A DNA stretch of 64,000 bases from Acidobacteriota bacterium (GTDB lineage: Bacteria; Acidobacteriota; Terriglobia; Terriglobales; Acidobacteriaceae): positions 62,001-126,000 of the forward strand of contig JAJYBU010000005.1 in assembly GCA_021778845.1 (NCBI GenBank). Direction: 5' to 3'. Made by a program: the position numbers and the translations under genes. The notes beneath the pieces were generated by a model. It worked only from the letters and a program-made list of their open reading frames with translations, did not search any database and was not told the DNA's origin. Below are positions 35,634 through 44,758 of this stretch, in pieces (position 1 is the stretch's first letter; every line of letters begins with the position of its first letter).

Positions 35634-36883
35634 GAAATCCGATTGTCAAAGCCTTCCGCGCTCTGGAGAACTTCAACTTCCGCTTGTGGACGGCAGGCAG
35701 TCTGATCTCCAACATCGGGACGTGGATGCAGCGCGTTGCGCAAGACTGGATTGTGCTGACGCAACTGACCCGCCATGACGCGACTGCCCTCGGCATCGTT
35801 ACCGGCTTGCAGTTCGCTCCGCAGTTGCTGTTGCTGCCCTGGAGCGGTTTGGCCGCGGACCGTTTCAACCAGCGCAAGTTGCTGATGCTGACGCAGGCAT
35901 CCATGGGTGTGCTTGCAAGCGCACTGGGCATCCTGACGATCTTCGGCTATGTGCGACTTTGGCATGTGTACGTCTTTGCGTTTGTCTTCGGCGCCGCTGC
36001 CGCGCTGGACGCTCCGGTGCGCCAGACCTTTGTCGGCGAACTGGTGGGGGACGATCACCTGCCCAATGCCGTCGCGCTCAACTCGACCTCGTTCTTCGCC
36101 GGCCAGATGATCGGTCCGGCTGTGGCCGGTTTGTGCATCGCGAAGATCGGAACCGGCTGGGCATTTCTCCTCAACGGGCTGTCCTTCGGCGCTGTTCTGC
36201 TCTCCATGATTCTGCTACGTGTCCATCATCTCAGGAAAAGCGCGCGTGCTTCCCGAGGTTCGAGTAGCTTCATCGAAGGACTCCGGTATGTGTGGTCCAG
36301 GCCGGATCTGCGATCCATCGTAGTCATGCTCTTTCTGATTGGGGCATTCGGCCTCAATTTTCCGATCTTCATTTCCACCATGGCGGTCAGTGCCTTCCAT
36401 ACCAATGCGCGCGGCTTCGGTTTGCTTTCGTCGATCATGGCCGTCGGTACCATAAGCGGAGCGCTGCTTGCAGCCGGACGCGACAAACCTAATTTTGGAT
36501 CGCTGTTCCTCGGAGCAGCGGTCTTTGGCATCGGTTGCACGCTTGCTGCCTTCTCTCCGGGATACTGGTGGTTCGCCGCGACCCTCGCGATGATCGGAGT
36601 GGCGGCACTCACCTTCACCAACGCAACCAACAGCATCATGCAGCTTTCCACCAGGCCCGAAATGCGCGGTCGTGTGATGGCGATTCGTGTCGGTGTGGCG
36701 CTCGGCGGAACAGCCATCGGAGCGCCCATCATCGGTTGGGTAGCAAATCATTTCGGTCCGCGATGGTCGCTTGGCATCGCCGCGATCTCCGCATTCCTCG
36801 CAGCCCTTGTCGCAGCCCTGACAATGGCGAATTCTGAAGCTGCGCCAATAAAAGATTGCATGGATACCCTAGAGAGAAGATGA
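35630..36883 (+). CDS. MFS exporter (enterobactin-exporter-like)
   Basis: 417 aa, about 12 membrane segments. N-terminal FNFRLWTAGSLISNIGTWMQ and VPD-like RQTFVGELVGDDHLPNAVAL are typical of the MFS_3/EntS-like group; the A-motif appears as GLAADRFNQRKLL. It is the last gene of the marR operon and probably expels a toxic compound or small product. Confidence 0.85.
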   Translation: MRNPIVKAFRALENFNFRLWTAGSLISNIGTWMQRVAQDWIVLTQLTRHDATALGIVTGLQFAPQLLLLPWSGLAADRFNQRKLLMLTQASMGVLASALGILTIFGYVRLWHVYVFAFVFGAAAALDAPVRQTFVGELVGDDHLPNAVALNSTSFFAGQMIGPAVAGLCIAKIGTGWAFLLNGLSFGAVLLSMILLRVHHLRKSARASRGSSSFIEGLRYVWSRPDLRSIVVMLFLIGAFGLNFPIFISTMAVSAFHTNARGFGLLSSIMAVGTISGALLAAGRDKPNFGSLFLGAAVFGIGCTLAAFSPGYWWFAATLAMIGVAALTFTNATNSIMQLSTRPEMRGRVMAIRVGVALGGTAIGAPIIGWVANHFGPRWSLGIAAISAFLAALVAALTMANSEAAPIKDCMDTLERR

Positions 36884-36909
36884 TCGAACAGGACTACAGC
36901 AATATACGG

Positions 36910-37212
36910 ACACGGATTGTCGCACTTCTCCATTTGAACTAGGAGATGACTTTGCGTTCCTTGGACGTCAGCGGCGCCTGTGGCTGGATGATACATGGTT
37001 CCGCATCGACCTCATTTTCATTCACCGCCGCTTACGTTGCCTGGTCATCCTCGACCTGAAGATGGGCACGTTCGGATATGCAGACGCGGGCCAGATGCAC
37101 CTTTATCTCAACTATGCCCGCGAGCACTGGATGAAGGAAGGCGCCCCCGGTCGGTCTGATCCTTTGCGCGAGTAAAGGTGTGGCCGAAGCCCGCTATTCC
37201 TTCGACAACTTC
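36910..37212 (+). pseudogene. DUF1016 (YhcG) nuclease remnant, C-terminal part
   Basis: Reads ELGDDFAFLGRQRRLWLDDT, then FRIDLIFIHRRLRCLVILDL with the PD-(D/E)xK-like core (D...LDLK), then after a frameshift PVGLILCASKGVAEARY. This corresponds to the C-terminal domain of the intact gene at 49082-50170. The N-terminal part is absent before it. Confidence 0.7.
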
Positions 37213-37244
37213 CCCAACCTGGATGGTGGACGCACATCTTTCGA

Positions 37245-37485
37245 GCAAGGCCACGAAGTCCGGCTGGAGTAAAGGGGTGGTGCAGAAACTGGCGAGTTGG
37301 CTGGTTGCACAGGTTCCGGATCTGAAGGGCTTCTCCGCGTCCAATCTTTGACGGATGAGGCAGTTCTACAACGTGAACCGAGACGACGCAATTCTCGCAA
37401 CACTGGTGCGAGAGTTTCCATGAACACACGACCTCCTCAGCCTCGGCCAGTCCAAACAGCGGGAGGAACGCGTATCGTCCTGTGA
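37245..37485 (+). pseudogene. DUF1016 (YhcG) nuclease remnant, N-terminal part
   Basis: Reads SGWSKGVVQKLASWLVAQ, DLKGFSASNL, an in-frame stop, then RMRQFYN and AILATLVREFPW, matching the N-terminal DUF1016 block. It lies after the C-terminal remnant, so the order is reversed and two former gene copies are implied. Confidence 0.65.
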
Positions 37486-37559
37486 TAGCCTTTCGAGATT
37501 CATTGCCCTGGTAAAGAGCAATTAACAGGCGGAGCAACGTCATTGCTAAGCTGTGCGGT

Positions 37560-38639
37560 TCAGAAGAGCGCGGGATAGCTTGTGTAGCCGGCAGCGTCTC
37601 CTCCGTAGAAGGTCGTTGGGTCCGGTTCGTTCAGAGCGGCTCCGAGCTGTAACCGCCTTGGCAGGTCGGGGTTGGCCAGAAAGGCGCGACCGTATGCGAC
37701 AGCGTCGGCATGTCCGGTGCTTAATGCATTCCCTCCCCTGAGCCCGTCATATCCGCCATTCACTACGTAGAGACTTTTCCAAAGTGTTCTCAGGTGAGCC
37801 GACATGGCGAGATCCTGCTCGTTGCTTCCTTTGCTGTTCTGCGCCGTTTCAACGACGTGGAGGTACCCAAGCCCATAGTCGTTGAGTCTTGCAACTGCGA
37901 CGGAGAAGGTTTCGACTGGGTTGTTGTCCGTCATATCGTTGAAGCTTCCCGTCGGGGAGATTCGAACACCCACATGCCCGCTGTCCCAGACTTGCAGGAT
38001 GCGTTCATCTGTTTCCATGAGAAAGCGGACTCGATTGATCGCAACGCCTCCATACTCATCGGTTCGCCGATTCGATCCTGTTTTCAGAAATTGATCGATC
38101 AAGTATCCATTTGCCGCATGAATCTCGACACCGTCAAATCCGGCTACTTTTGCGTTGCGGGCTGCGCGCAGATAGTCGTCCAATGTCTCTTTGATTCCGC
38201 TTGCTGTCAAGGCAGCAGGCTCCGAAACAGGTGCCAGACCCGCGGCAATGAGCGTCTGGCTATTGGCGCGAATGGCGGAGGGAGCTACAGGCTGTGCATT
38301 GTTCGGCAACAAGGACGTATGAGAAATTCGGCCAACATGCCACAACTGAAGGAAGATTCGGCCTCCACTCTGATGAACAGCTTCCACGACACGGCTCCAT
38401 GCCCGCACCTGTTCGTTGGAATGAATCCCTGGGGTATTGATGTACCCTTTGCCCATCGACGAGATCTGTGTCGCCTCGGTCACGATAAGTCCAGCGGAAG
38501 CGCGTTGTGAGTAGTAGGTCGCCGCAAGTTCGCCCGGCACGCCATCGGCGTGTGCGCGGTTGCGCGTAAGGGGTGCCATGAAAACACGATTTGCCAGGAC
38601 CAAAGATCCAAGCCGGACGGGGTCGAAGAGGGTAACCAT
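37560..38639 (-). CDS. Old yellow enzyme family FMN ene-reductase (NemA-like)
   Basis: 359 aa; GGAG before the ATG. N-terminal LFDPVRLGSLVLANRVFMAP, LQLWHVGRISH with the FMN/substrate residues, FDGVEIHAANGYLIDQFLK, and the phosphate site near GRAFLANPDLPRRL. Reduces activated C=C bonds (enones, maleimides, nitro-compounds) with NAD(P)H. It lies downstream of the DoxX-like gene, and both are probably controlled by the divergent TetR regulator, as in nemRA. Confidence 0.9.
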   Translation of the reverse strand: MVTLFDPVRLGSLVLANRVFMAPLTRNRAHADGVPGELAATYYSQRASAGLIVTEATQISSMGKGYINTPGIHSNEQVRAWSRVVEAVHQSGGRIFLQLWHVGRISHTSLLPNNAQPVAPSAIRANSQTLIAAGLAPVSEPAALTASGIKETLDDYLRAARNAKVAGFDGVEIHAANGYLIDQFLKTGSNRRTDEYGGVAINRVRFLMETDERILQVWDSGHVGVRISPTGSFNDMTDNNPVETFSVAVARLNDYGLGYLHVVETAQNSKGSNEQDLAMSAHLRTLWKSLYVVNGGYDGLRGGNALSTGHADAVAYGRAFLANPDLPRRLQLGAALNEPDPTTFYGGDAAGYTSYPALF

Positions 38640-38758
38640 TTATGTGCTCCAGTTGTTTTGCGACGCAGTGAATTGTTGCTGAGACGGCAGCGGTAAAGAA
38701 CTCATCGGGTTCGGCACGGCCGCTCCACACTCTGACGGAATATGGTTGGGCTCGAGCT

Positions 38759-39199
38759 CTATTGATTCGGCATGTCGCCAGCCTTCTCCGCCCGCCACTC
38801 CTTCCAAACACCGAAGGCGGTGAGCAATCCGAGGAGCAGAACGACAACAGGAATCACAGGCGGCTTGATGCCGAGAGGAAGAACGCTGGCAGGCACCCCG
38901 GGCTGCAGGTGGACATAGATTGCCACGCACATCTGAGTAAACAGGATCAAACACGCGAGCAGCAGGAGCTGATCTCTATTTTTTGCGCTCAACGTTTTCC
39001 AGAGCCAGGGAAGTAAGAAGAGGGTGCCAGTAAGCATTTCCGTCACTTTCCCCGCAATGATAGCCTCGTGAGGCAGATGACTCTGTTGAATCTGGATATC
39101 AAACCATCCACGGATTGGCTGAAAGAATTTCAGGAATCCAAACAGGAACATCCAAACTCCCAGGAGCAGCGATAAAGGTTTGATGAGGCGACGAGCCAT
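38759..39199 (-). CDS. DoxX-like membrane protein
   Basis: 146 aa from the ATG at 39199 (GGAGG upstream). Four hydrophobic helices: PLSLLLGVWMFLFGFLKF, EMLTGTLFLLPWLW, LLLLACLILFTQMCVAIYVH, VIPVVVLLLGLLTAFGVW. Best fit is the DoxX/DoxD-like group. It is divergent from the TetR gene and shares a double-operator region with it; the ene-reductase follows on the same strand. Confidence 0.65.
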   Translation of the reverse strand: MARRLIKPLSLLLGVWMFLFGFLKFFQPIRGWFDIQIQQSHLPHEAIIAGKVTEMLTGTLFLLPWLWKTLSAKNRDQLLLLACLILFTQMCVAIYVHLQPGVPASVLPLGIKPPVIPVVVLLLGLLTAFGVWKEWRAEKAGDMPNQ

Positions 39200-39235
39200 T
39201 TTCTTCCTCCACTTTCGATATTTTGCAGTTTGCTT

Positions 39236-39261
39236 ATCAAGACAGACAGGTCTGTCTTGAT
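39236..39261. promoter_or_regulatory. TetR operator 1 (26-bp perfect palindrome)
   Basis: Arms ATCAAGACAGAC (39236-39247) and GTCTGTCTTGAT (39250-39261) flank the central AG. It lies between the divergent DoxX-like and TetR genes. Confidence 0.8.
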
Positions 39262-39274
39262 CTTCTCTGAGTAT

Positions 39275-39292
39275 AGACAGACCAGTCTGTCT
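39275..39292. promoter_or_regulatory. TetR operator 2 (18-bp palindrome)
   Basis: AGACAGAC, CA, GTCTGTCT: the same core as operator 1, with centres 35 bp apart. It overlaps a TATAGA -10-like box (39272-39277) of the TetR gene, consistent with autorepression. Confidence 0.75.
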
Positions 39293-39301
39293 TCTGTCAA
39301 G

Positions 39302-39883
39302 ATGAATCTGATGGAAACTCAAAAACAATCCGATCCGCGAAAGAGAATTCTGGAGGTGGCGGACCGGCTCTTCTACACCGAGGGCGTCCGCGCGACAGGC
39401 ACCGAGAAGATCATGTCCGTCGCCGAAGTCGCAAAGGCAACGTTTTATCGGCATTTCGAAAGCAAGGATGCCCTCGTGCTCGCGTACCTTGCAAACCGCG
39501 ATCAAGCGCTTTGGGACTACCTCTCTCAGCCCACGCCCCCAAAGAATCTGCGTGAGGCTCTGACCAAATTCGAACAAATGGTGAACTGGCCCGAAATTAT
39601 CGGCTGCCCCTTCCTGCGGATTGCATCCGAATACCCGGATACTGCCCATCCGTTCCATCACCTGGCGATCCAACACCAAAACAAAATTGTTGACTATCTA
39701 ACCGACCTGCTTGAGCCCCGGGCAATTGACAAAAGAGCGGCGGCAGTGGCGATACTGAACGTCATCGACGGTGCCTTCTCCCTTCGAATGCTCTATGGAA
39801 CTTCGAAGGTGGTTTCGATTCTCTCTCCCGCAGAGGCCGTACTCAAAAGCTTTCAGAACACGCGAGCTCAGCGCCGCAGATGA
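39302..39883 (+). CDS. TetR-family regulator
   Basis: 193 aa from ATG 39302; ATG 39311 is also possible. N-terminal HTH: RKRILEVADRLFYTEGVRAT, GTEKIMSVAEVAKATFYRHF, ESKDALVLAYL. C-terminal ligand domain of TetR_C type. The two palindromes just upstream and the divergent DoxX/ene-reductase genes point to local repression relieved by an electrophile or a similar ligand. Confidence 0.9.
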   Translation: MNLMETQKQSDPRKRILEVADRLFYTEGVRATGTEKIMSVAEVAKATFYRHFESKDALVLAYLANRDQALWDYLSQPTPPKNLREALTKFEQMVNWPEIIGCPFLRIASEYPDTAHPFHHLAIQHQNKIVDYLTDLLEPRAIDKRAAAVAILNVIDGAFSLRMLYGTSKVVSILSPAEAVLKSFQNTRAQRRR

Positions 39884-39945
39884 TTCGGCTGTCCTTATGT
39901 GGTCCAAATCTTCTCATAGGCGCATTACGCAGCAATGGCCGGGAT

Positions 39946-40179
39946 TCATGCAATATCGCCGAGGAACTCATTGTGTAGCAGTCCAGAGGAAGGCGTCCAA
40001 TCCTTTGTGGATGCCCGGCGCGCTGCGGCTCCATCGTGAAAGAGGAAGTGCGCGAAGCCTTTGCCATCCACAACCCATGCGCCTCCGCCTTCTATGCTGA
40101 TGCCTGCATTGCCAAGTGCTGTTCCCATCACGGAAAGCGAACCCGGCGTATCCGCCAGGCGAATCTCCAAATCGTCCAT
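39946..40179 (-). pseudogene. ACT-domain protein, truncated (copy 1)
   Basis: 77 codons. Residues 1-54 match the intact copy at 50390-50806 (EIRLADTPGSLSVMGTALGN, WVVDGKGFAHFLFHDGAAAR), then the sequence switches to unrelated residues at about 40012 and stops. The second half of the double ACT unit is lost. It follows the monooxygenase gene on the same strand. Confidence 0.75.
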
Positions 40180-40181
40180 TC

Positions 40182-40538
40182 TTATTCCCCCTTTGAGTCG
40201 TGCGCCAGCCTGCTGTCTTCGGGAGCATTCTCGCGGTCGGACATCGTGTAGTCGCGAATCACAGAGGCTATGCGCAGGCGATAGTTCTTGAAGAGCCTGG
40301 TACGGCCGAGCTGCTGGGCATGCCGATGCTCGGGCAGGTTCCTCCATTCCCGTAACGCGTTCTCATCCTCGAAGAACCCAATGGAGACGAATTTACCCGG
40401 AGTTATCTTGCTTTCGAAGCGTTCGACCGAGATGAATCCCCTAATACCTGACAATAGAGGGCGTAAAGCCGCGGCCTCGTGCATATACTCGTCGAAGTAT
40501 TCACCGCTTGCAGTGAACTCAAAGATCATGGCGATCAT
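40182..40538 (-). CDS. Antibiotic-biosynthesis-monooxygenase (ABM) domain protein, copy 1
   Basis: 118 aa. The ferredoxin-like ABM fold shows IFEFTASGEYFDEYMHEAAA, GIRGFISVERFES and FVSIGFFEDENALREWRNLPEHRHAQQLG. Small cofactor-free oxygenases or heme-related enzymes share this fold; substrate unknown. By my alignment 108 of 118 residues equal the copy at 50809-51165. Divergent from the ArsR gene. Confidence 0.82.
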   Translation of the reverse strand: MIAMIFEFTASGEYFDEYMHEAAALRPLLSGIRGFISVERFESKITPGKFVSIGFFEDENALREWRNLPEHRHAQQLGRTRLFKNYRLRIASVIRDYTMSDRENAPEDSRLAHDSKGE

Positions 40539-40627
40539 CGTATCGGCGCCTCCGCGATTCCACCTCCATGATGAAGTGATCGTCTGAGAAATGCTTCGGT
40601 GGAGAACGAAGTGCTCATAGCCCGGTG

Positions 40628-41368
40628 ATGTTCCGTTTGAAATATGATGTGGCTGTGGATAGGAACTCTATCGACTCAGGATTGGCGTCGGCCGCCACCG
40701 CGGTTGCGGATCACACACGGGCGCGAATGCTATGCGCGTTGATGGATGGGCGCGCTTACACCGCCACGGAGATGAGTCTTGTGGGCGGGGTATCACCTTC
40801 GACGGCGAGCGCACATTTGCGAGTCCTCGTCGAGAAGGGGATGGTCGACTGCGCTGTTCAAGGGAGGCATCGCTACTTTCGTATCGCGAGCCATGAAGTT
40901 GCTGATACTTTGGAATCGATCATGGGGCTGGCTGCGAAGCAGCCGGGGCTCCAAAGCAGGGTTCCCACGAAGCTGCGCTTTGCGCGCACGTGTTACGACC
41001 ATATGGCTGGCGTGGTGGCTGTGGCCCTGCACGACAGGCTGGTAGCACTGAAATGGCTTACTGACGACAGTTCGTCTGTGACCGACATCGGACGGGCGGA
41101 ACTGAGCCGCATCGGCATCCACCTCGTCCGCTCAACCTCGCGCCGCCGACTTGCATTTGGTTGTCTCGACTGGAGCGAGCGCAGACCGCACTCGGGTGGT
41201 CTGCTTGGTGCGGCGATCCTGACTACATTTGAGACGAAGCGCTGGGTGATACGCCAACCCGATAGCCGAGAGCTAATGTTGACGCTTAAGGGAAGTAAGG
41301 CGCTCAACGATCATTTTGGCTTGAGTCAGTTTCAAGGACAAATGGAGTCAGGGATCGACAGATTCTAA
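40628..41368 (+). CDS. ArsR-type HTH regulator with C-terminal extension, copy 1 (intact)
   Basis: 246 aa from ATG 40628. Winged helix: TRARMLCALMDGRAYTATEM, VSPSTASAHLRVLVEKGMVD, RHRYFRIASHEVADTLESIM. The remaining 130 residues are a second domain found in long ArsR regulators (HDRLVALKWL, LDWSERRPHSGGLLGAAI). No paired-Cys metal site is evident. It reads away from the ABM/ACT genes and probably regulates them. Confidence 0.85.
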   Translation: MFRLKYDVAVDRNSIDSGLASAATAVADHTRARMLCALMDGRAYTATEMSLVGGVSPSTASAHLRVLVEKGMVDCAVQGRHRYFRIASHEVADTLESIMGLAAKQPGLQSRVPTKLRFARTCYDHMAGVVAVALHDRLVALKWLTDDSSSVTDIGRAELSRIGIHLVRSTSRRRLAFGCLDWSERRPHSGGLLGAAILTTFETKRWVIRQPDSRELMLTLKGSKALNDHFGLSQFQGQMESGIDRF

Positions 41369-41739
41369 TTGTTGGTGCGCTAAAGCTATCTAAATGCGGC
41401 GGGAGCTGCACGCATCATGGAACAAAGGGTACATCAATGTTTCACGAACCATCTTGAAACATTGGCATTGGCGTTGGCGTTACCGCCAGTTGATGCCAAA
41501 TCGTCAAGGCACCCACCGAGATCCGATTGGTAATCAACTGTTGACTTGACGCATGGAATCTTACGACCTGTCTTCGGGTGACGACCGCCGTCGCAATTGG
41601 CGTATATCGTTACCTACCGGCTTACCGCATCGCAAGACAGAAAAGATAAACACGTACTTTCTACGAAAGCTCGTCAACGACGATGTAGGCTGGCCGAATA
41701 ATGAGAGTTGAGTGCACGGCAAGCGTTGTCGGAGGATGA
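41369..41739. other. Intergenic region containing a repeated segment
   Basis: No gene. It contains 41599-41658, a repeat also found at 50225-50285. GGAGG near 41731 is the ribosome-binding site of the next gene. Confidence 0.5.
41599..41658 (+). repeat. About 60-bp direct repeat, copy A
   Basis: Begins GGCGTATATCGTTACCTACC and ends CACGTACT; matches 50225-50285 with three differences (one substitution, one insertion and one further substitution). Copy A lies beyond the ArsR end of module copy 1. Confidence 0.8.
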
Positions 41740-42114
41740 ATGGCAGACACTAAGACTCTTATCGAGCAGGCGTACTCCGCATTCAACAAGCGGGACATCG
41801 ACGGTGCATTAGCACTGATGACGCAGGACGTGAGTTGGCCCAAGGCATCGGAGGGCGGCAAGGTCGTCGGGAAGGAAGAGATTCGTGCCTATTGGACTCG
41901 ACAATGGGCTGAGTTCGATCCGTATGTCGAACCGCTTGCGGTGACCGAGAAAGATGGAGGCAAGACCCGCGTCAGGGTAACTTATGCATCGTCCCGCTTC
42001 ATTACATCTATGCGCCGAGTTGAAGGCGCAACTCGGCGGCCGCTTTGCACATATTTTCAAGAGCCGAGATGGTTTCAGGCCATGTCCGGGTCTTTAAACC
42101 GCAATCAGGATTGA
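41740..42114 (+). pseudogene. SnoaL/NTF2-like protein, 3' truncated
   Basis: 124 codons. Residues 1-80 are SnoaL-like (YSAFNKRDIDGALALMTQDV, YWTRQWAEFDPYVEPL). After KTRVRV the similarity ends and the frame runs for about 107 bp antisense into the 3' end of metE. The family normally continues with another 40-50 residues, so the gene was cut when the metE segment arrived. Confidence 0.65.
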
Positions 42115-44290
42115 CCCAAAGTTGTTCCGGGGTCAGCACTTCAAGCGCCAGCTTCAACAACTCATGCATCTCTTCGGAAGATGGCACGCGCGGAGAGTGA
42201 ATATCGTAGACTCCCGGCCCGATCTCATTGGGATACTTATGTGCGCGGAAGGCGTCAAGCAGATCCATCCGCGAGCGGGCCGATTCCATTGAGATGACGT
42301 CGGCGTCGAGCGCCGCGATCGAGGGGAGAATGTCCTCAAACTCGCAGTAGCACATGTGCGTGTGAATCTGCGTCCCATTCGAAACTGCGCTGGTGGCGAG
42401 CTTGAATGCCTCGATCGCCCAGTCCAGATAAGCTGGCCAGTCTGCATGACGAAGCGGCAATCCTTCGCGCAGTGCAGGCTCGTCCACCTGAATGATGTCG
42501 ATCCCAGCGCTTTCGAGATCCTTGACCTCATCGCGCAGAGCGAGTGCAATCTGCCACGCCGTCTGCTGCCTGGGGATGTCATTCCTGACGAAAGACCACT
42601 GAAGGACAGTGATTGGACCGGTGAGCATTCCCTTCATCAGACGTGTCATCAGCGAACGTGCGTACTCCGACCATTTCACGGTCATCGGCTTCGGACGCGC
42701 TACATCTCCGTAGATGACAGGCGGCTTTACACAGCGGGAGCCGTAGCTCTGGACCCAGCCGCTTTCAGTGAAGGCGAAGCCGTCCAGAAACTCGGCAAAG
42801 TACTCGACCATATCGTTGCGCTCGAATTCTCCATGAACCAGAACGTCGAGACCAATTCTCTCCTGCTCCCGGACGCACTCGGCGATTGCTTTGCGCAGAA
42901 ACGCATCATATTGCTCGGCTGTTTCACGCCCGTTCTTCCGCGCCGCGCGGTGCTTGCGGACCTCAGGAGTCTGGGGAAATGAACCGATAGTCGTTGTCGG
43001 AAACAGAGGAAGTCCCAACTTCCTTCGCTGCATGGCGGCGCGCTCTGGATACGGCGACGTACGTTTGAAGTCCTTTTCTTCCAGCACCGCAAGAGCCGCT
43101 CTTACGCGCGGATTGGTCGTTGATTCTGCAGCCGCGCGGTCGGCGATGGCCTCCGCGTTTGCCTTATACTCAGCCTGATCTCCACGGCCAAGAGCGACAA
43201 TTTCGGCAAGTTTCTCTTCTGCGAAACGTAGCCAACTCTTGACGCGTGCGTCGAGATTGGTTTCAGCGCACAGATCGTGGGGTACATGCAGCAGCGAGCT
43301 GGATGACGCTACGATCACGCGCTCCGGCCCAAGCTTGGCAATGGCCGTGTTGATCTTGGAAGCGGCAGCCGAAAAGTCCGTCAACCAAATGTTCCGTCCT
43401 TCCACGCATCCGACGCTCAATAGCTGCTCCGGCCTCAAAGCCGGAAGGATGTCGTCAAGTTGATTCGGTCCGCGAACGAGATCGACGTGAATGCCTGCCG
43501 TATTCAAGTCCACCGCCAGGTGCAGGTTGTCGGCCAGCGAATCGAAGTATGTAGTGAGCATCAGCTTGACCGGCAGCTTTGCCAGTTGTGCATAGACATG
43601 GCGATAGGCTTCGTCTACGCCGTCCTCCAGATCGGTCACGAGCATTGGTTCGTCAATCTGGACCCACGGAACATCCGCTGCGATGAGCGCCTGGAGAACC
43701 TCTTCATAGGCCTTGGTTAACTTCGGCAGCAGTGTCATTGGGTCGAACCCATCCACGCCTTTGCCAAGCAGCAGGAGAGTCAACGGCCCAATCAGGACGG
43801 GGCGCGTTTCGATGCCGAGAGCGCGGGCCTCAGCTAATTCGCCGAGCAGTTTCGTGGTGTCGATGTTGAAGGAAAGGCCGTCGGACCATTCGGGCACAAG
43901 ATAGTGGTAGTTGGTATCGAACCACTTCGTCATCTCCATGGCCGTCTGCTCGCGGCTATTCCGCGCCATGGCGAAGTAGCGGTCGAACGTAACCGTGCCG
44001 GCGCCGAATCGTTCAGGCGTCGCGCCGATCAAAACCAGCGCATCGAGGATCTGATCGTAAAAGGAAAAATCATTGGATGGGACGAAATCAATCCCAGCGG
44101 CGTGCTGCAGCGTCCAATGCTTCTTACGCAGTGCCGAAGCAACATCCAATAGCTCTTTCTCTGCGTGTTTGCCTGTCCAGAAACCTTCGAGCGCAAACTT
44201 CAGTTCACGCTGACGGCCCATCCTCGGGAAACCCAAATTTGCGGTTTTCAGCTTTTCAGTGACGGGTGACGAAACACTTTCTGCAGCCAT
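42008..44290 (-). CDS. metE: Cobalamin-independent methionine synthase MetE
   Basis: 760 aa, normal length. N-terminal NLGFPRMGRQRELKFALEGFW, C-terminal catalytic barrel with the zinc ligands in HTHMCYCEF (His, Cys), the later Glu region and NPDCGLKTRTW (last Cys). Transfers methyl from 5-methyl-THF-polyglutamate to homocysteine without B12. AGGAG precedes the ATG. A cobalamin riboswitch lies in the leader (44450-44628), so the gene should be off when B12 is present. A 9-bp hairpin (44331-44351) between aptamer and start may be the expression platform. Confidence 0.96.
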   Translation of the reverse strand: MAAESVSSPVTEKLKTANLGFPRMGRQRELKFALEGFWTGKHAEKELLDVASALRKKHWTLQHAAGIDFVPSNDFSFYDQILDALVLIGATPERFGAGTVTFDRYFAMARNSREQTAMEMTKWFDTNYHYLVPEWSDGLSFNIDTTKLLGELAEARALGIETRPVLIGPLTLLLLGKGVDGFDPMTLLPKLTKAYEEVLQALIAADVPWVQIDEPMLVTDLEDGVDEAYRHVYAQLAKLPVKLMLTTYFDSLADNLHLAVDLNTAGIHVDLVRGPNQLDDILPALRPEQLLSVGCVEGRNIWLTDFSAAASKINTAIAKLGPERVIVASSSSLLHVPHDLCAETNLDARVKSWLRFAEEKLAEIVALGRGDQAEYKANAEAIADRAAAESTTNPRVRAALAVLEEKDFKRTSPYPERAAMQRRKLGLPLFPTTTIGSFPQTPEVRKHRAARKNGRETAEQYDAFLRKAIAECVREQERIGLDVLVHGEFERNDMVEYFAEFLDGFAFTESGWVQSYGSRCVKPPVIYGDVARPKPMTVKWSEYARSLMTRLMKGMLTGPITVLQWSFVRNDIPRQQTAWQIALALRDEVKDLESAGIDIIQVDEPALREGLPLRHADWPAYLDWAIEAFKLATSAVSNGTQIHTHMCYCEFEDILPSIAALDADVISMESARSRMDLLDAFRAHKYPNEIGPGVYDIHSPRVPSSEEMHELLKLALEVLTPEQLWVNPDCGLKTRTWPETISALENMCKAAAELRLQLGA

Positions 44291-44330
44291 CCAGGTTTTC
44301 TCCTAATCCTCGGGAAGAACCACCTATGCG

Positions 44331-44351
44331 CAGGCATGGCCGCCATACCTG
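44331..44351 (-). promoter_or_regulatory. Hairpin in the metE leader
   Basis: CAGGCATGG (44331-44339) and CCATACCTG (44343-44351) pair over 9 bp with a 3-nt loop, between the aptamer and the metE ribosome-binding site. No T-run follows, so translational control is more likely than termination. Confidence 0.4.
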
Positions 44352-44449
44352 AGCATGGCGAGCATTGCAGTGTCTACCGGTTCTACTCCACGAGAACGGC
44401 ATCCTCAAACGCACCCATGGTCAGCGACCAGCGCTTCCATGGTGGTGGT

Positions 44450-44628
44450 GGCAGGCCGGTCTTCGGACTTTGGGCTGCCTACTCTGTTGCCGCTTCCCAT
44501 CTCTATCAAGACAGTGCGTTGGCTTGCGCCATGCAACATTTCGTTCCCATCACCGCTGCGGGACAGCGCCGGAATTACACCAGCTTCCCGTTTAACAGAC
44601 CCCTTCGCAGAGGCCTGACCTGCACATG
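44450..44628 (-). ncRNA. Cobalamin riboswitch of metE
   Basis: On the minus strand the aptamer shows the conserved order: GGGAAGCTGGTGTAATTCCG, GCGCTGTCCCGCAGCGGTGA, a CGCACTG segment, GATGGGAAGC, then AGCCCAAAGTCCGAAGACCG. The GCAGG near 44622 pairs with CCTGC near 44451 as P1. A TAAGAT -10 box (44632-44637) puts the transcript start at the aptamer edge. Confidence 0.93.
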
Positions 44629-44758
44629 GGTATCTTACACGGGGAAGGATGGACCAGCCGTCCGTCCCAACCGCGCGCGTGAGGCTGGAAGGTGACGTTG
44701 GGGAGTGCAAGTACAGGGTCGCCCTGTTGCTGATTTCCACACATGCCTTGCAGGCTTC

